Source: Chloracidobacterium sp.
GTDB lineage: Bacteria > Acidobacteriota > Blastocatellia > Pyrinomonadales > Pyrinomonadaceae
Reading direction: 5' to 3'
Assembly (NCBI GenBank): GCA_016715795.1
Contig: JADJXP010000002.1
Coordinates: 496,001-560,000 of the forward strand
DNA: 64,000 bases
Each line of letters opens with the position of its first letter. Within the stretch, counting starts at the first letter, position 1. The notes below the pieces were generated by a model. It was not told the DNA's origin and made no database searches. It worked only from the letters and a program-made list of their open reading frames with translations. Of this stretch, positions 23,750 to 33,023 are shown in pieces. Both the position numbers and the translations under genes were made by a program.

Positions 23750-23926
23750 CCGGAACGCGGGCACCTTGCCCGCCAGTAGCGAACGTCATTTTGGCCGCGG
23801 ATAACGCGGATCGGGCGGATAAGGACGGATAAGATAATGGGTCTTCATATCCGGTTTTTTCCGCTTGATCCGTTTATCCGCGTTCTATTTGGGAACGTCA
23901 CGCGCGGGCAGGGTGCCCGCGTTCCG
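23750..23926. repeat. Nested palindromic element
   Basis: Outer arms: CGGAACGCGGGCACCTTGCC (from 23751) and its near-exact inverse ending at 23926, each reaching inward to an AACGT block. Inner arms: degenerate GCGGATAA/GCGGATCG/GCGGATAAG units (23801-23835) answered by GATCCG/TTATCCGCG (23866-23884). It resembles a miniature inverted-repeat element with a short-tandem-repeat hairpin inside. No terminal duplication was evident. Confidence 0.75.
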
Positions 23927-23992
23927 ACACGGCGGGTGCGCCTCGCTGACGGTCGGGATGCGGACACGGGCCCGTGTGGGCCGGTCCACGTG

Positions 23993-24008
23993 TGATGCCG
24001 GTCACAAA
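23993..24008. promoter_or_regulatory. CRP/FNR-family operator, perfect palindrome
   Basis: TGTGA-TGCCGG-TCACA matches TGTGA-N6-TCACA exactly. It ends 212 bp before the start of the first exopolysaccharide gene. Compared with the copy at 4763, the CGGTCACA half and spacing to the gene are conserved. Confidence 0.7.
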
Positions 24009-24219
24009 CTCCTGCAATTTTCTGAAATCCACAGTCAATTGAATCTATTTCTCACTTGCCGGTCGCGGTTTCTGGCTGCGGACGGCACTGAGGTTTTGAG
24101 ATAGGTGTTACCGCCGGCCATAAGGCCGGGGCCGCACGTTCAAGGCCGGCAGCAGACGTCAATTGCCCGACGCTGACGCCGATAGTGTCTTGACGATCAG
24201 CGGAACAGGATCGAGAGTT

Positions 24220-26598
24220 ATGCTAAACCGAGAGTGCCAAGGGCTTTTTGCCCGTTTCTTTTCGCTTCCCCTGATCATCATTCTGGGCCTGCTAATAGCC
24301 GCGTGCGGGCATTCGACGGCGGCGTTTCTTGCCAAAGGCGAAGAATATCTCGCAAAACGAAAATTCCACGACGCGCTGATGCAGTTTCGCTCGGCAACGG
24401 AATCCGATCCGTTCTCGGCGGATGCTCATTGGGGCCTTGCACGGACATACGAGAACCTCGGGCAGTTTAACGAGGTAATGGATGAGCTGCGCAAGGCGGT
24501 CGAATTGGACGAAAACAACCTCGAGGCTAAGGCAAAGCTCGGCAGCTATTTTCTACTGGTGCAGCCGCCGCTGGTGGCCGAGGCAGAGAAACTGCGAAAC
24601 GAGATCCTGGTCGCGAACCCAAAATTTATCGAAGGACATCTGCTGACAGCGTCGCTCCTCGCGGCGCAAGGGCGATCGGATGCCGAGGTTGTCAGCGTCG
24701 TCAATAAGGCGATCGACATGGATCCTCGACGGATCGAATCATACATCAGTCTCCAGCGTCTTTACATGACTCGCGAAAAGGCTGACGAGGCCGAGGCTGC
24801 GATCAAGCGGGGCATCGCGGCAAATCCTGAAGCGACGCTCGGCTACATCGAGTACGGGCGCTTTCTGATGTACCTGAGCCGCGACACAGAGGCTGAGGAG
24901 CAGTTCAATAAGGCGATCGCCATCGACGAAAAGAATATTGAGGCACGTGAGGCCGCGGCAGACTTCTACGTCACGAGCAAGCAGATGGACAAGGCCGAGC
25001 GGGCCTATCTCGATCTCGTTCAGGTGCAGGAAAACAGCCCTGAAAGCAGGCTTGTGCTGGCCGAATTTTACGAGACATCGGACCGCGACGATGAGGCCGT
25101 CAATGTGCTTAACGGCATTGTCGCCGACACTCCCGAATACGTTCGGGCTCGCTACAAGCTCGGGCAAATGTATCTTGACCGCAAAGATGCCCCGCGCGTA
25201 AACGAACAACTTGACGCACTCCTTAAGATCAACGACGAAGACGCCGAAGCATTGATGCTGCGTTCTCGCTTGCGAATGCAGGAAAACAAGCCTGACGATG
25301 CCGTTAAGGACCTCGAAGACGTCTTGAAAAAGACGCCGAGCGCCAAGGAGCCTCTGTTTCTGATGACGCAGGCACGGCTTGCCCTCGGCCAGGTTGAGCA
25401 GGCGAACGCCTTTATCGGCGACCTCGACCGTTATCATCCGGCCTACATTAAGACGGGCTTGCTCAAGATCCAGTCGGCATTCACCGCCGGCGACCCAACG
25501 GCGGCTTTGAGGCTCTCGAACGAGCTTATCGACCGTGCAAATGCGGCGATGCCGAATGCAGAGTTTGGCCCCCAGGCCCTTGCCGACCTGCGGATCCGCG
25601 GCATCTCGTCACGCGGGCTGGCAAATCTCGACCTCGGGAAACTGGCCGAGGCAAAGGGCGACCTCGAAGAGGTCGTTCGCGTATCGCCACGGTCGGACAC
25701 GGCCTTAGTGAATCTTGCCAAGGCCCTGATCGCCGAACGCAACAACGAAGGTGCGCGCGAGCTGTATGAAAAAGCACTGAACCTGGACGCGCAGAATTTT
25801 GACGCCGTTACCGGCATCGTCGCGACCTCAATCAAACTTGGCCAAAGCGCCCGTGCCCATCAGCGTATCGAGGAACTGCTAGGGCGAAATGCCGGCCGCG
25901 CGGACATGATGGCGGCCCTTCATTATCTGAGATCGACCGTTTTTTCTGCCGAAAAGAACCCGGCGATGGCCGAGAGAGAACTGACGACGGCGATAGAGAT
26001 CGATCCAAGTTATTTGCCGGCATATTCTGCCTACGCGAGCCTGTTGATGTCGCAGGGCCGGGCCGACGAGGCTCTTGCTCAATATAACAGGGCACTAGAG
26101 ATGCAGCCAACGGCACAGGTCTATACACTTCTCGGCATTCTGGAGAGTTCACGCGGCAACACGATCGAGGCCGAAAAGGCATATCGAAAGGCCCTGGAAC
26201 TCGCGCCTGAGACTGCTATCGCGGCAAACAATCTTGCGTGGTTGATAGCTGACAATCAGGGCAATCTGGACGAAGCCCTGCAGTTGGCGACACTGGCCGT
26301 AAGCAAGAATCAATCGGTGCCCGGCTATTACGACACCCTTGGCTGGGTCTATCTGCAGAAGGGATTGACCTCGCCTGCGGTCGAGCAACTGAGGAAAGCG
26401 GTCGCAATCGAAGAGGCCAATGCCCGCAAGTCCGGCTCGGCCCCGAATCCCGGTTATCGGGTGCGTTTAGGCATGGCGTTGGCCAGGGCCGGCGACAAGA
26501 TATCAGCACGACGCGAGGTCGAGATGTCGCTCCGCAGCATCGACGTTCTCACGCAGCGTGAGGTCAAGGAGGCAAAGGACATTCTCGCAAGTCTCTAG
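24220..26598 (+). CDS. TPR-repeat lipoprotein, PrsT-like, exopolysaccharide cluster
   Basis: About 792 residues from the ATG at 24220, chosen because it opens a lipoprotein signal: MLNRECQGLFARFF, core SLPLIIILGLL, lipobox LIAAC. The rest is a chain of some 18-20 tetratricopeptide repeats (for example EEYLAKRKFHDALMQFRSATESDP, AEEQFNKAIAIDEKNIEARE, LAQYNRALEMQPTAQVYTLLG). It resembles the TPR lipoproteins (PrsT) that accompany exosortase-type polysaccharide clusters, where they scaffold polymer assembly at the membrane. It is the first gene of the downstream polysaccharide run. Confidence 0.82.
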   Translation: MLNRECQGLFARFFSLPLIIILGLLIAACGHSTAAFLAKGEEYLAKRKFHDALMQFRSATESDPFSADAHWGLARTYENLGQFNEVMDELRKAVELDENNLEAKAKLGSYFLLVQPPLVAEAEKLRNEILVANPKFIEGHLLTASLLAAQGRSDAEVVSVVNKAIDMDPRRIESYISLQRLYMTREKADEAEAAIKRGIAANPEATLGYIEYGRFLMYLSRDTEAEEQFNKAIAIDEKNIEAREAAADFYVTSKQMDKAERAYLDLVQVQENSPESRLVLAEFYETSDRDDEAVNVLNGIVADTPEYVRARYKLGQMYLDRKDAPRVNEQLDALLKINDEDAEALMLRSRLRMQENKPDDAVKDLEDVLKKTPSAKEPLFLMTQARLALGQVEQANAFIGDLDRYHPAYIKTGLLKIQSAFTAGDPTAALRLSNELIDRANAAMPNAEFGPQALADLRIRGISSRGLANLDLGKLAEAKGDLEEVVRVSPRSDTALVNLAKALIAERNNEGARELYEKALNLDAQNFDAVTGIVATSIKLGQSARAHQRIEELLGRNAGRADMMAALHYLRSTVFSAEKNPAMAERELTTAIEIDPSYLPAYSAYASLLMSQGRADEALAQYNRALEMQPTAQVYTLLGILESSRGNTIEAEKAYRKALELAPETAIAANNLAWLIADNQGNLDEALQLATLAVSKNQSVPGYYDTLGWVYLQKGLTSPAVEQLRKAVAIEEANARKSGSAPNPGYRVRLGMALARAGDKISARREVEMSLRSIDVLTQREVKEAKDILASL

Positions 26599-26619
26599 GG
26601 CAAGTGAGGAATTTCAGGG

Positions 26620-26811
26620 ATGTTAGCTGTATTTGAAAACGCAGTTGACTCGGTTGAGATGTTTCTCATCTCGATCCCCGAATCGCTCGGCGTGCTGGTG
26701 TTTGGCATCGTGCTGGTTGCGGCGGCAGTCATTATCAGGCGGTGGATGTCCAGGCAGACTGAGGCTGAGAAAAAGGCAGATCCGACGGGAAAGGCATTGG
26801 CAAACAGGTAA
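26620..26811 (+). CDS. Small single-pass membrane protein in exopolysaccharide cluster
   Basis: 63 residues: a short N-terminal segment, one membrane helix (LGVLVFGIVLVAAAVII, about 23-40) and a basic/charged tail (RRWMSRQTEAEKK). Spacing is 21 nt after the TPR lipoprotein and 9 nt before the Wzz-like gene, and the frame fits the operon strand, which supports a real gene. I know no family for it. It may be an accessory of the chain-length regulator; this is inference. Confidence 0.55.
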   Translation: MLAVFENAVDSVEMFLISIPESLGVLVFGIVLVAAAVIIRRWMSRQTEAEKKADPTGKALANR

Positions 26812-26820
26812 GAGGAAGTA

Positions 26821-28479
26821 ATGAGCGTTGAATTCAGACAAAGAAAGCCCGGCGAGATCGCCGGAATGCTGAAACGGAACAAGTGGATGATCCTGCTCCC
26901 GGTGATCACGCTGACGGCTGCGATCGGTTACGTCGTCTATCGACTGCCGAGCATCTACGAGTCAACCTCGCTGCTGACCGTAAAGCCACCGACGATCTCA
27001 GCAAATCTTGTGCAGCCGCTGTCAGACGAAGGCCTTTCGCAACGACTTTCGACCATTAATCAAGAAGTACTCAGTCGATCGTCGCTCGAGCCGATGATCC
27101 AGAAGTATGACCTTTACAAGGCCGAGCGTGCCTCAAATATGCCGATGGAACTGATCGTGGACAAGATGTACAAGAACATCAAGGTCGAACTCGAAAACAC
27201 CGGCAATGACAAGGTCGCGGCATTTCGCATCCGGTATCGCGACCGCGATCCGCTAGCGGCCCGTAATGTGACAGCCGAGCTTGCGAGCAAGTACGTCAAC
27301 GCGCAGGTGCAGAATTCGGTCGAGATCGCCGAGTCAACAAACGAGCTATTTGAACGCCAGCTGAACGAGAAGAAAACTGCTCTCGACGACCTCGAAAAGC
27401 AGCGCCTCGACATCATGACGCAGAACGTCGCCACGCTTCCGGAGTCGGAACAGGGCCTGGTGGCTCAGCTTCAGGGGCTGCGGGCACGCGACGATTCGAT
27501 CGTTAAGGAAAAACAGACCCTATTCAACGAGAAAGGCCGCCTGAGCGACGCCATCTCAGCAAACAATCGCCAGATGCGGCTGATCGAGGACTTTGGCGAA
27601 AAGGAAACTCAGGATTCAGCTCGTCAGGCGTCACAGATCGAAGACACGCCGGCGTATGCCCAGCTTATTCAAAAACGGGCCGACCTCAACGGCCAACTCG
27701 ACAATCTGCTCAAGGTTTACAAAGAGAAGCACCCTGCGGTGATCGCCAAACAGAGCGAGATCAAGCGTGTGAATGATGAGGTCGAGAATCTGCGCAAGAG
27801 TACCGACAAGCGCGTCCAGGTCGCAAGCCAGGCGAGCACCCGCAAGGCGGAACTGCAGAGAAAGAACCTGGAGCTTGAGAATCAGCGGATACAGTCGCAG
27901 ATGGGACAGCTCGACCAACAGCTTGCTCAAAAGGACATTGAGAGGCAGCAGAACGCCGGCCAGATAGCAGTTCTTGAATCGAGGATCAATTCGATACCAA
28001 ACGTCAAGGTGGCCCTTGAAGGCGTGAATGCCCGCTACCAGTCGGCCAAGGCAACGTATGACGAGATCTTGAAGAAAAAGAATGATGCCGAGACGGTCGT
28101 TGGAGTCGAGACGAACGCGCAGGGCGAGACCATTCGCGTTCAGGATCCGGCGAATGTGCCGCAATCGCCTGTCGCACCGAAACGCTTCCTGCTGACGATG
28201 GTCGGCACCGGCATTGGGCTGGCGCTCGGGCTACTTATTGCGGCGTTCTTCGAGATACCGCGGCTGTTCAAGATACAGAACATCGACGACGCGAAGCATT
28301 ACACGGGCCTGCCCGTGCTTGCATCGGTGCCGCCGCTGCTCTCAGCAACGGAAAAGACGTGGATCCGTCGCTCGGGATGGCTGAAACTCGCCGCCGGCGT
28401 AGCCGCAGCGATCGGGGTCATTCCGCTGATCGTGATCATCCTGCAGGCGACGAAGCTTTTCGACAAGTTGATCTCATAG
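26821..28479 (+). CDS. Wzz/GumC-type polysaccharide chain-length determinant
   Basis: 552 residues, preceded by AGAGGAAG. An N-terminal Wzz domain has TM1 at about 22-40 (WMILLPVITLTAAIGYVVY), followed by the periplasmic start YESTSLLTVKPP. A long coiled-coil region occupies about 165-400 (many Leu/Gln/Glu heptads, ERQLNEKKTALDDLEKQR). Near 455 is the second helix, LTMVGTGIGLALGLLIAAFF, with the Pro-rich PQSPVAPKRF before it. A third hydrophobic segment lies at the very C terminus. No kinase domain is fused; a separate BY-kinase is encoded two genes down. It acts in the inner membrane to set polymer length. Confidence 0.9.
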   Translation: MSVEFRQRKPGEIAGMLKRNKWMILLPVITLTAAIGYVVYRLPSIYESTSLLTVKPPTISANLVQPLSDEGLSQRLSTINQEVLSRSSLEPMIQKYDLYKAERASNMPMELIVDKMYKNIKVELENTGNDKVAAFRIRYRDRDPLAARNVTAELASKYVNAQVQNSVEIAESTNELFERQLNEKKTALDDLEKQRLDIMTQNVATLPESEQGLVAQLQGLRARDDSIVKEKQTLFNEKGRLSDAISANNRQMRLIEDFGEKETQDSARQASQIEDTPAYAQLIQKRADLNGQLDNLLKVYKEKHPAVIAKQSEIKRVNDEVENLRKSTDKRVQVASQASTRKAELQRKNLELENQRIQSQMGQLDQQLAQKDIERQQNAGQIAVLESRINSIPNVKVALEGVNARYQSAKATYDEILKKKNDAETVVGVETNAQGETIRVQDPANVPQSPVAPKRFLLTMVGTGIGLALGLLIAAFFEIPRLFKIQNIDDAKHYTGLPVLASVPPLLSATEKTWIRRSGWLKLAAGVAAAIGVIPLIVIILQATKLFDKLIS

Positions 28480-28484
28480 CGGGT

Positions 28485-28535
28485 TTTAGTTTTTGAATTT
28501 TGAATTTCGAATTTTGAATTCAGATCTCAATGGAG
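28485..28535. repeat. Degenerate tandem repeat (TTGAATTT type)
   Basis: About four units of TTTGAATT/TTCGAATT lie in the 66-bp gap between the Wzz-like and ATPase genes. The AATT cores make it partly self-complementary, but the two-arm hairpin plan is less clear than at the other loci. Confidence 0.6.
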
Positions 28536-28545
28536 TGCAAAGGTT

Positions 28546-29697
28546 ATGTATAACGAATTCTTCGGTTTAGACGACTCGCCATTTACGCTGACGCCCGATC
28601 CTCGGTTCATCGTATTCACGCCGAGCTATAACGAAGTGCTCGCTAGCCTGTATTACGGGCTCGAGCAGGCCAAAGGGCTGATCGTGCTCACGGGCGAGGT
28701 CGGCACGGGCAAGACAACGGCGCTTCGTTGGATACTGCGGCGGCTGGATTCGAGCGTGCTGGCTGCGTATGTCTTTAATCCGCGGCTCTCGATCAATGAG
28801 TTCTATCACCACGTCACACAGATGCTCGGCATCAAGGACTGGTCGAACAAAAGCGAACTGCTCTCGATACTCGGCAAGGTATTGGAGGAGAGGCATCGCC
28901 GCGGCCTTCGTACCGTAATAATCATCGATGAGGCTCATGAATTATCGGATCACGTGCTCGAAGAGATACGCCTGCTGCTTAACTTCGAATCCGACAATGC
29001 CAAGCACCTGCAGATCGTGTTGACCGGCCAACCGGAGCTGCGCGACAAACTGAACCAGATGAACCTGCGACAGCTCAAGCAGCGTGTTGCCCTAAGGTGC
29101 AACATGCACTGCTTCCCGACGGTCGAAGAGGTCGATCGCTACATTACGGAGCGGCTGCTGATCGCGGGTTCTGACCAGCCGAATATATTCACGCCGGGCG
29201 CGGTCGATTTTATCTACCAGTGCTCGGAGGGAATTCCGAGGAACATCAACAATCTCTGCGACAACGCTATGCTCGCGGCCTATTCGGCCGGCGAACAGGT
29301 GATCAGCCGCCAGATCATCGAAACGGTCGCAGATAACCTCGATATGCTGCCGCGCAAGGAGGCACTGGCCATCGCAGATGCTGTTCACGACGCACCGAAC
29401 GGCGGTGTGCTCCTACCCACAGCTCAGGAGGAGATGTGGCAGGGCCAGGCCCGCAACGAAGCGGTCAAGCCGCGTGTTTTTAATGACGACACGATCCGCG
29501 ATAACGGCAATGGCCACCCAAACGGTTATGCCAATGGCCATTCCAACGGCCAGATCAAAACCAACGGCAACGGCATTGGCAATGGAAGAAGCAGCGGGAA
29601 TGGCTACAAGAATGGCGGCACGCTCACATTTGAATCTGTCGATGACGACGTGAACCTCGAGATCGGCTCGTCAAGGCCGACATTTCATAAGTTTTAG
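28546..29697 (+). CDS. ExeA-like AAA ATPase of the exopolysaccharide cluster
   Basis: 383 residues. The first 275 form the ExeA/GspA-type ATPase: MYNEFFGLDDSPFTLTPDPRF, Walker A GEVGTGKTTALRW (about 50-62), Walker B VIIIDEAHEL, sensor LTGQPELRDKL and IPRNINNLCDNAML. In exosortase-type clusters the same ATPase occurs as the 'XrtA-associated ATPase'. The C-terminal 100 residues are low-complexity, rich in Asn-Gly pairs (NGNGHPNGYANGHSNGQ), a flexible tail encoded by AACGGC/AATGGC repeats. Role in assembly is inferred from context. Confidence 0.88.
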   Translation: MYNEFFGLDDSPFTLTPDPRFIVFTPSYNEVLASLYYGLEQAKGLIVLTGEVGTGKTTALRWILRRLDSSVLAAYVFNPRLSINEFYHHVTQMLGIKDWSNKSELLSILGKVLEERHRRGLRTVIIIDEAHELSDHVLEEIRLLLNFESDNAKHLQIVLTGQPELRDKLNQMNLRQLKQRVALRCNMHCFPTVEEVDRYITERLLIAGSDQPNIFTPGAVDFIYQCSEGIPRNINNLCDNAMLAAYSAGEQVISRQIIETVADNLDMLPRKEALAIADAVHDAPNGGVLLPTAQEEMWQGQARNEAVKPRVFNDDTIRDNGNGHPNGYANGHSNGQIKTNGNGIGNGRSSGNGYKNGGTLTFESVDDDVNLEIGSSRPTFHKF

Positions 29698-29716
29698 GGT
29701 TTAGGAGCATTAGACG

Positions 29717-30733
29717 ATGAGCATCCTAAAGGCAATGCAAAAGAAGAGTACCGAGTCTCGCGAGGGCCTGAGCGTCAGGCCGCCCGCTGAGATCGTTCCG
29801 TTTGACCGCAGCTCTCGCGAGGCTAACACGCCGCCCGACCTGCTCGCGAACGGCCTTAAGATCGGTACACCAAGTTCGGCGTTCATGGGGCAGCCGGACC
29901 TTTTGATCGGGACGGCACTCCCTGATCACAGGTCGGAAATAACTGCCGGGGCAAAATTGGACGCCGATACCTTAACGCGCGTCGGTGATCGGCCGCTGCC
30001 TGACTTTGTCAGGTGGACGGTCGATGCCGAGCGCATTGAGCCGCGCCTGGTCGCGATAACCAGCCCCAACTCTTCCTATTGCGAAGAGTATCGCAGCCTG
30101 CGAACACATGTGCTTCACCGCAGCCAGCGGCAAAAGCTGCAATCCATCGTCGTAGCCAGCGTCAATCCGAGTGAGGGAAAATCCATAACGGCATTGAATC
30201 TCTCCTGGCTGCTTGCTCAGACCGACGGCGTGCGGGCTCTGATCATCGACAGCGACCTGCGCATGCCGAGCCTGGCGGATTATCTGGGCATCGAGACGGA
30301 TCGCGGCTTGTCAGATGTGCTCGCCGGTACATGCTCGCTGGCCGAGGCGATCGTAAGGCTCGAACCGTCCGGCCTGCACATACTGCCGGGCGGCGAGGCC
30401 CGCACGGACGTTGCGGAACTGATCTCGGGCCCAAAATTCAAAGACATTCTGGCCGAGGCTCGAGAGATGTTTGATTACATCATCGTCGATGCGCCGCCGC
30501 TCGGCATCTTTACTGACGCGACGGTTCTTATCAATCACGCCGACGGAGCAATGCTCGTTGTCAGGGCAAATCGTACGCGTTATGCCGTCCTCGAACGGCT
30601 CCTCGAGCCGCTGCCCAAGGATCGCCTGCTCGGTGTCGTCCTGAATCAGAGCGAGGACGTGATGGACGAGAGCCAGTATAACTACGGTTACTACAATTAT
30701 CGTCGTTTGAATGAAACGGGCGTCAGCCCGTAG
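29717..30733 (+). CDS. CpsD/CapB-family tyrosine kinase (BY-kinase)
   Basis: 338 residues, cytoplasmic BY-kinase domain without a fused membrane part. Motifs: Walker A NPSEGKSITALN (about 153-164), Walker A' ALIIDSDLRMPS, Walker B YIIVDAPPLG. The C terminus carries a tyrosine cluster (YNYGYYNYRR), the usual autophosphorylation tail. It would be activated by the Wzz-like protein two genes upstream and regulate polymerisation. The N-terminal ~110 residues are variable and Pro-rich. Confidence 0.92.
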   Translation: MSILKAMQKKSTESREGLSVRPPAEIVPFDRSSREANTPPDLLANGLKIGTPSSAFMGQPDLLIGTALPDHRSEITAGAKLDADTLTRVGDRPLPDFVRWTVDAERIEPRLVAITSPNSSYCEEYRSLRTHVLHRSQRQKLQSIVVASVNPSEGKSITALNLSWLLAQTDGVRALIIDSDLRMPSLADYLGIETDRGLSDVLAGTCSLAEAIVRLEPSGLHILPGGEARTDVAELISGPKFKDILAEAREMFDYIIVDAPPLGIFTDATVLINHADGAMLVVRANRTRYAVLERLLEPLPKDRLLGVVLNQSEDVMDESQYNYGYYNYRRLNETGVSP

Positions 30734-30748
30734 ATCTCTTCTGAGAAA

Positions 30749-32140
30749 ATGGGTTCTGCACGGTTTAGTCCGAGAATACTCTGGTTGCTCATCGCCGACG
30801 CCGCGATACTCTACGCTGGCGTCATACTCGCGATGTACCTGCGACTCGGCTTCGCGGGCTCAGAGAACGAACTCAACAACAAGAATGGCTGGCTCAAGAT
30901 CGGATTGGCGTCTGTCGTCTGTCTCGTGATCCTCTATTTCTACGACCTTTACGATTACATCGTAATGACGAACCGCCGCGAGCTGCTGCTGCGGCTCGTG
31001 CAGGCGCTCGGGATCGCGTGGGCCCTGTTGGCCCTGCTGTTCTATTTCGCACCGCCTCTGCTGATCGGCCGCGGTGTTTCAGTAATATCGGTGCCGCTGG
31101 TCCTTGTGCTTTTGATCGGCTGGCGAATCTTTATTCATTCGCTCACGGGGCATCCAGAGATCGGTGAAAAGATCCTTGTGGTCGGAACGGGCCAGACCGC
31201 AATCGACACGGCCGAGGCCGTCTGGCAGCGGCGCGACGCCGGATATCGCATCGTCGGTTTTGTGTCAGAGAACGGGGCCAAGCCGATGCAAAAGCTCGGC
31301 CGCTCGGTCATCCTCGGCAAGGCACACGAGCTTGAGTCTGTCATCGTAAATGAAAAGGTCGACCGCGTCGTGATCGCCGTGCGCGAACGTCGCGGTGCCT
31401 TCCCGACCGAGGCGCTGCTCAAGATGAGCCTCGCGGGCGACATTTCGATCGAGGAGTGCACGTCCTTCTTTGAACGCATCACGGGCAAGGTCCACGTGGA
31501 CATGCTGCGGCCGTCCTGGCTTATCTTTGCGGGCCGTAGGCGTGACACCCCGATCAAATCTGTGTTTCGTGAATCGATTCATCGCCTGCTCGCGCTGACG
31601 GGTATCGTCCTATCGCTCCCTGTGGCAGTCCTCACGGCAATTTTGATCAAGATAGAATCGCGCGGGCCCATCTTTTACAGGCAGGAACGCGTCGGTAAGA
31701 ACGGCCGCGTCTTTAGGGTGATCAAGTTTCGCTCGATGCGGGCTGACGCCGAAGCCGACGGCAAACCGATCTGGGCGGCATCGAATGACGAACGCATCAC
31801 ACGGGTCGGACGTCTCATCCGCAAGCTGAGGATCGATGAGATCCCGCAATTTTGGAACATACTCAAGGGCGAGATGAGCTTTGTCGGCCCGCGTCCTGAG
31901 CGTCCGCATTTTGTCCGGCAGCTTGCGACGGAGATCGCGTACTATGAGCATCGTCATCTGGTGGCGCCGGGCCTGACAGGCTGGGCCCAGATCAAGTATC
32001 CGTATGGCGCGTCGGTCGATGACGCGATCCAGAAGCTGCAGTACGATCTGTATTACATCAAGAATCAAAGCCTGACACTCGATCTGGTGATCGTTTTTGA
32101 GACCGTGAAGACAGTGCTGTTTGGCAAGGGCGGCCGATAG
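30749..32140 (+). CDS. Polyprenyl glycosylphosphotransferase (initiating sugar transferase)
   Basis: 463 residues. The N-terminal half has four to five membrane helices (about 10-125) and a CoA-binding-like Rossmann segment (EKILVVGTGQTAIDTAEAVW). The C-terminal half is the bacterial sugar transferase domain: helix LALTGIVLSLPVAVLTAI, ESRGPIFYRQERVGKNGRVF, IKFRSMRADAEAD, RKLRIDEIPQFWNILKGEMSFVGPRPE. It transfers the first sugar-phosphate to undecaprenyl phosphate. It matches the type found in exosortase-linked clusters. Confidence 0.93.
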   Translation: MGSARFSPRILWLLIADAAILYAGVILAMYLRLGFAGSENELNNKNGWLKIGLASVVCLVILYFYDLYDYIVMTNRRELLLRLVQALGIAWALLALLFYFAPPLLIGRGVSVISVPLVLVLLIGWRIFIHSLTGHPEIGEKILVVGTGQTAIDTAEAVWQRRDAGYRIVGFVSENGAKPMQKLGRSVILGKAHELESVIVNEKVDRVVIAVRERRGAFPTEALLKMSLAGDISIEECTSFFERITGKVHVDMLRPSWLIFAGRRRDTPIKSVFRESIHRLLALTGIVLSLPVAVLTAILIKIESRGPIFYRQERVGKNGRVFRVIKFRSMRADAEADGKPIWAASNDERITRVGRLIRKLRIDEIPQFWNILKGEMSFVGPRPERPHFVRQLATEIAYYEHRHLVAPGLTGWAQIKYPYGASVDDAIQKLQYDLYYIKNQSLTLDLVIVFETVKTVLFGKGGR

Positions 32141-32193
32141 TCTGGAGCATAAAGTTCAATAGACGTTTGTAGTTGAAGCGAGGAATAGTCGAA

Positions 32194-33006
32194 ATGAAAG
32201 TAATGGAAATTCTCAACCGAGGTTTGATGATCGCTGTCTGCATTGCGGCCGTGGCCCTATCGGGCCTTGCACAGACGACGGCGAAAGCCAAGGACACGAA
32301 GGGCCGTGGTGACAAGGACAAGACCGCAGAAAAGACGGTCCCGCTGGCGGCACCTTCGTCCGAGAGCGACGACATCACAGATGACCCGCAAGAGTCGGTC
32401 GAAGGAGCGATCCTGCCGTACTACGACAATTACCTCCGCGAATACCGGCTGGGCCCGAGCGATGTTATCTCGGTCGAGGTCTTTGGGCAGTGCCCCGATT
32501 ATTGCAAAACGGGTATTACCATTCCGCCGAACGCGAAGATCTCTTATCCGCTCGTCCGTGACGGTGTTTTTGTCGCCGGCAGAACGGTCGAGCAGGTAGC
32601 GGCCGAGATCACGCAGAAACTTGACGAATTCATCATAGACCCTAAGGTCACCGTGACCCTCGACAAAGCGAATGCAACGCGTTACAGCGTGATGGGCAAT
32701 GTAGCGACACCCGGCGTTCGCGTGATGGACCGCAAGGTGAGTGTGTATGAAGCGATCCTCGAGGCCGGTGGCGTGACCAAGAACGGCGACAAGAAAAAGA
32801 TCGCCCTAGTCAGCTACACAAAGGATGGCAAGCTCAGCAAACGCATAGTCAGCCTCGCCGATATGGAAGCGGGCAAATCTGAGATGGTCTTCCTTAGTCC
32901 CGGCGACCAGGTATTCGTGACCGGAAAGGGCTTCACCATCCAAAAGGTATTCGATATTCTCGGAAAAGCGAGCATGGTCCGATATATGATGGGAAGCCCG
33001 CTATAA
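32194..33006 (+). CDS. Polysaccharide export protein, Wza/EpsD-like
   Basis: About 270 residues from the ATG at 32194, which follows GAGGAA; the frame begins with an upstream TTG at 32173. Signal peptide GLMIAVCIAAVALSGLAQ. The mature part starts with a charged low-complexity stretch (KAKDTKGRGDKDK), then the Poly_export domain (YRLGPSDVISVEVFGQ, about 85-165) and an SLBB domain (YSVMGNVATPGVRVMDRKVSVYEAILEAGGV). It lacks the lipobox of Wza. It would form the outer-membrane export channel of the cluster. Confidence 0.9.
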   Translation: MKVMEILNRGLMIAVCIAAVALSGLAQTTAKAKDTKGRGDKDKTAEKTVPLAAPSSESDDITDDPQESVEGAILPYYDNYLREYRLGPSDVISVEVFGQCPDYCKTGITIPPNAKISYPLVRDGVFVAGRTVEQVAAEITQKLDEFIIDPKVTVTLDKANATRYSVMGNVATPGVRVMDRKVSVYEAILEAGGVTKNGDKKKIALVSYTKDGKLSKRIVSLADMEAGKSEMVFLSPGDQVFVTGKGFTIQKVFDILGKASMVRYMMGSPL

Positions 33007-33023
33007 GGAACGGAGAAAGAAAA

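Larger units (their letters stand above)
23747..24219. other. 473-bp intergenic region before the exopolysaccharide cluster
   Basis: No credible gene. The first part is a nested palindrome (23750-23926), then a CRP-type operator (23993-24008), then about 210 bp of leader containing two GC-rich potential hairpins (GCCGGCCATAAGGCCGG near 24114). A longer in-frame start at 24163 exists for the downstream gene but is not preferred. Confidence 0.5.

Noticed and set aside
23518..23832. 104-codon frame overlapping the end of the FG-GAP protein
   Set aside because: It is a shifted-frame shadow of the repeated DGDGK motifs that runs into the nested palindrome.
24163..24219. Upstream start for the TPR lipoprotein
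   Set aside because: It adds 19 polar residues before the signal peptide and would bury the lipoprotein signal; the ATG at 24220 fits better.
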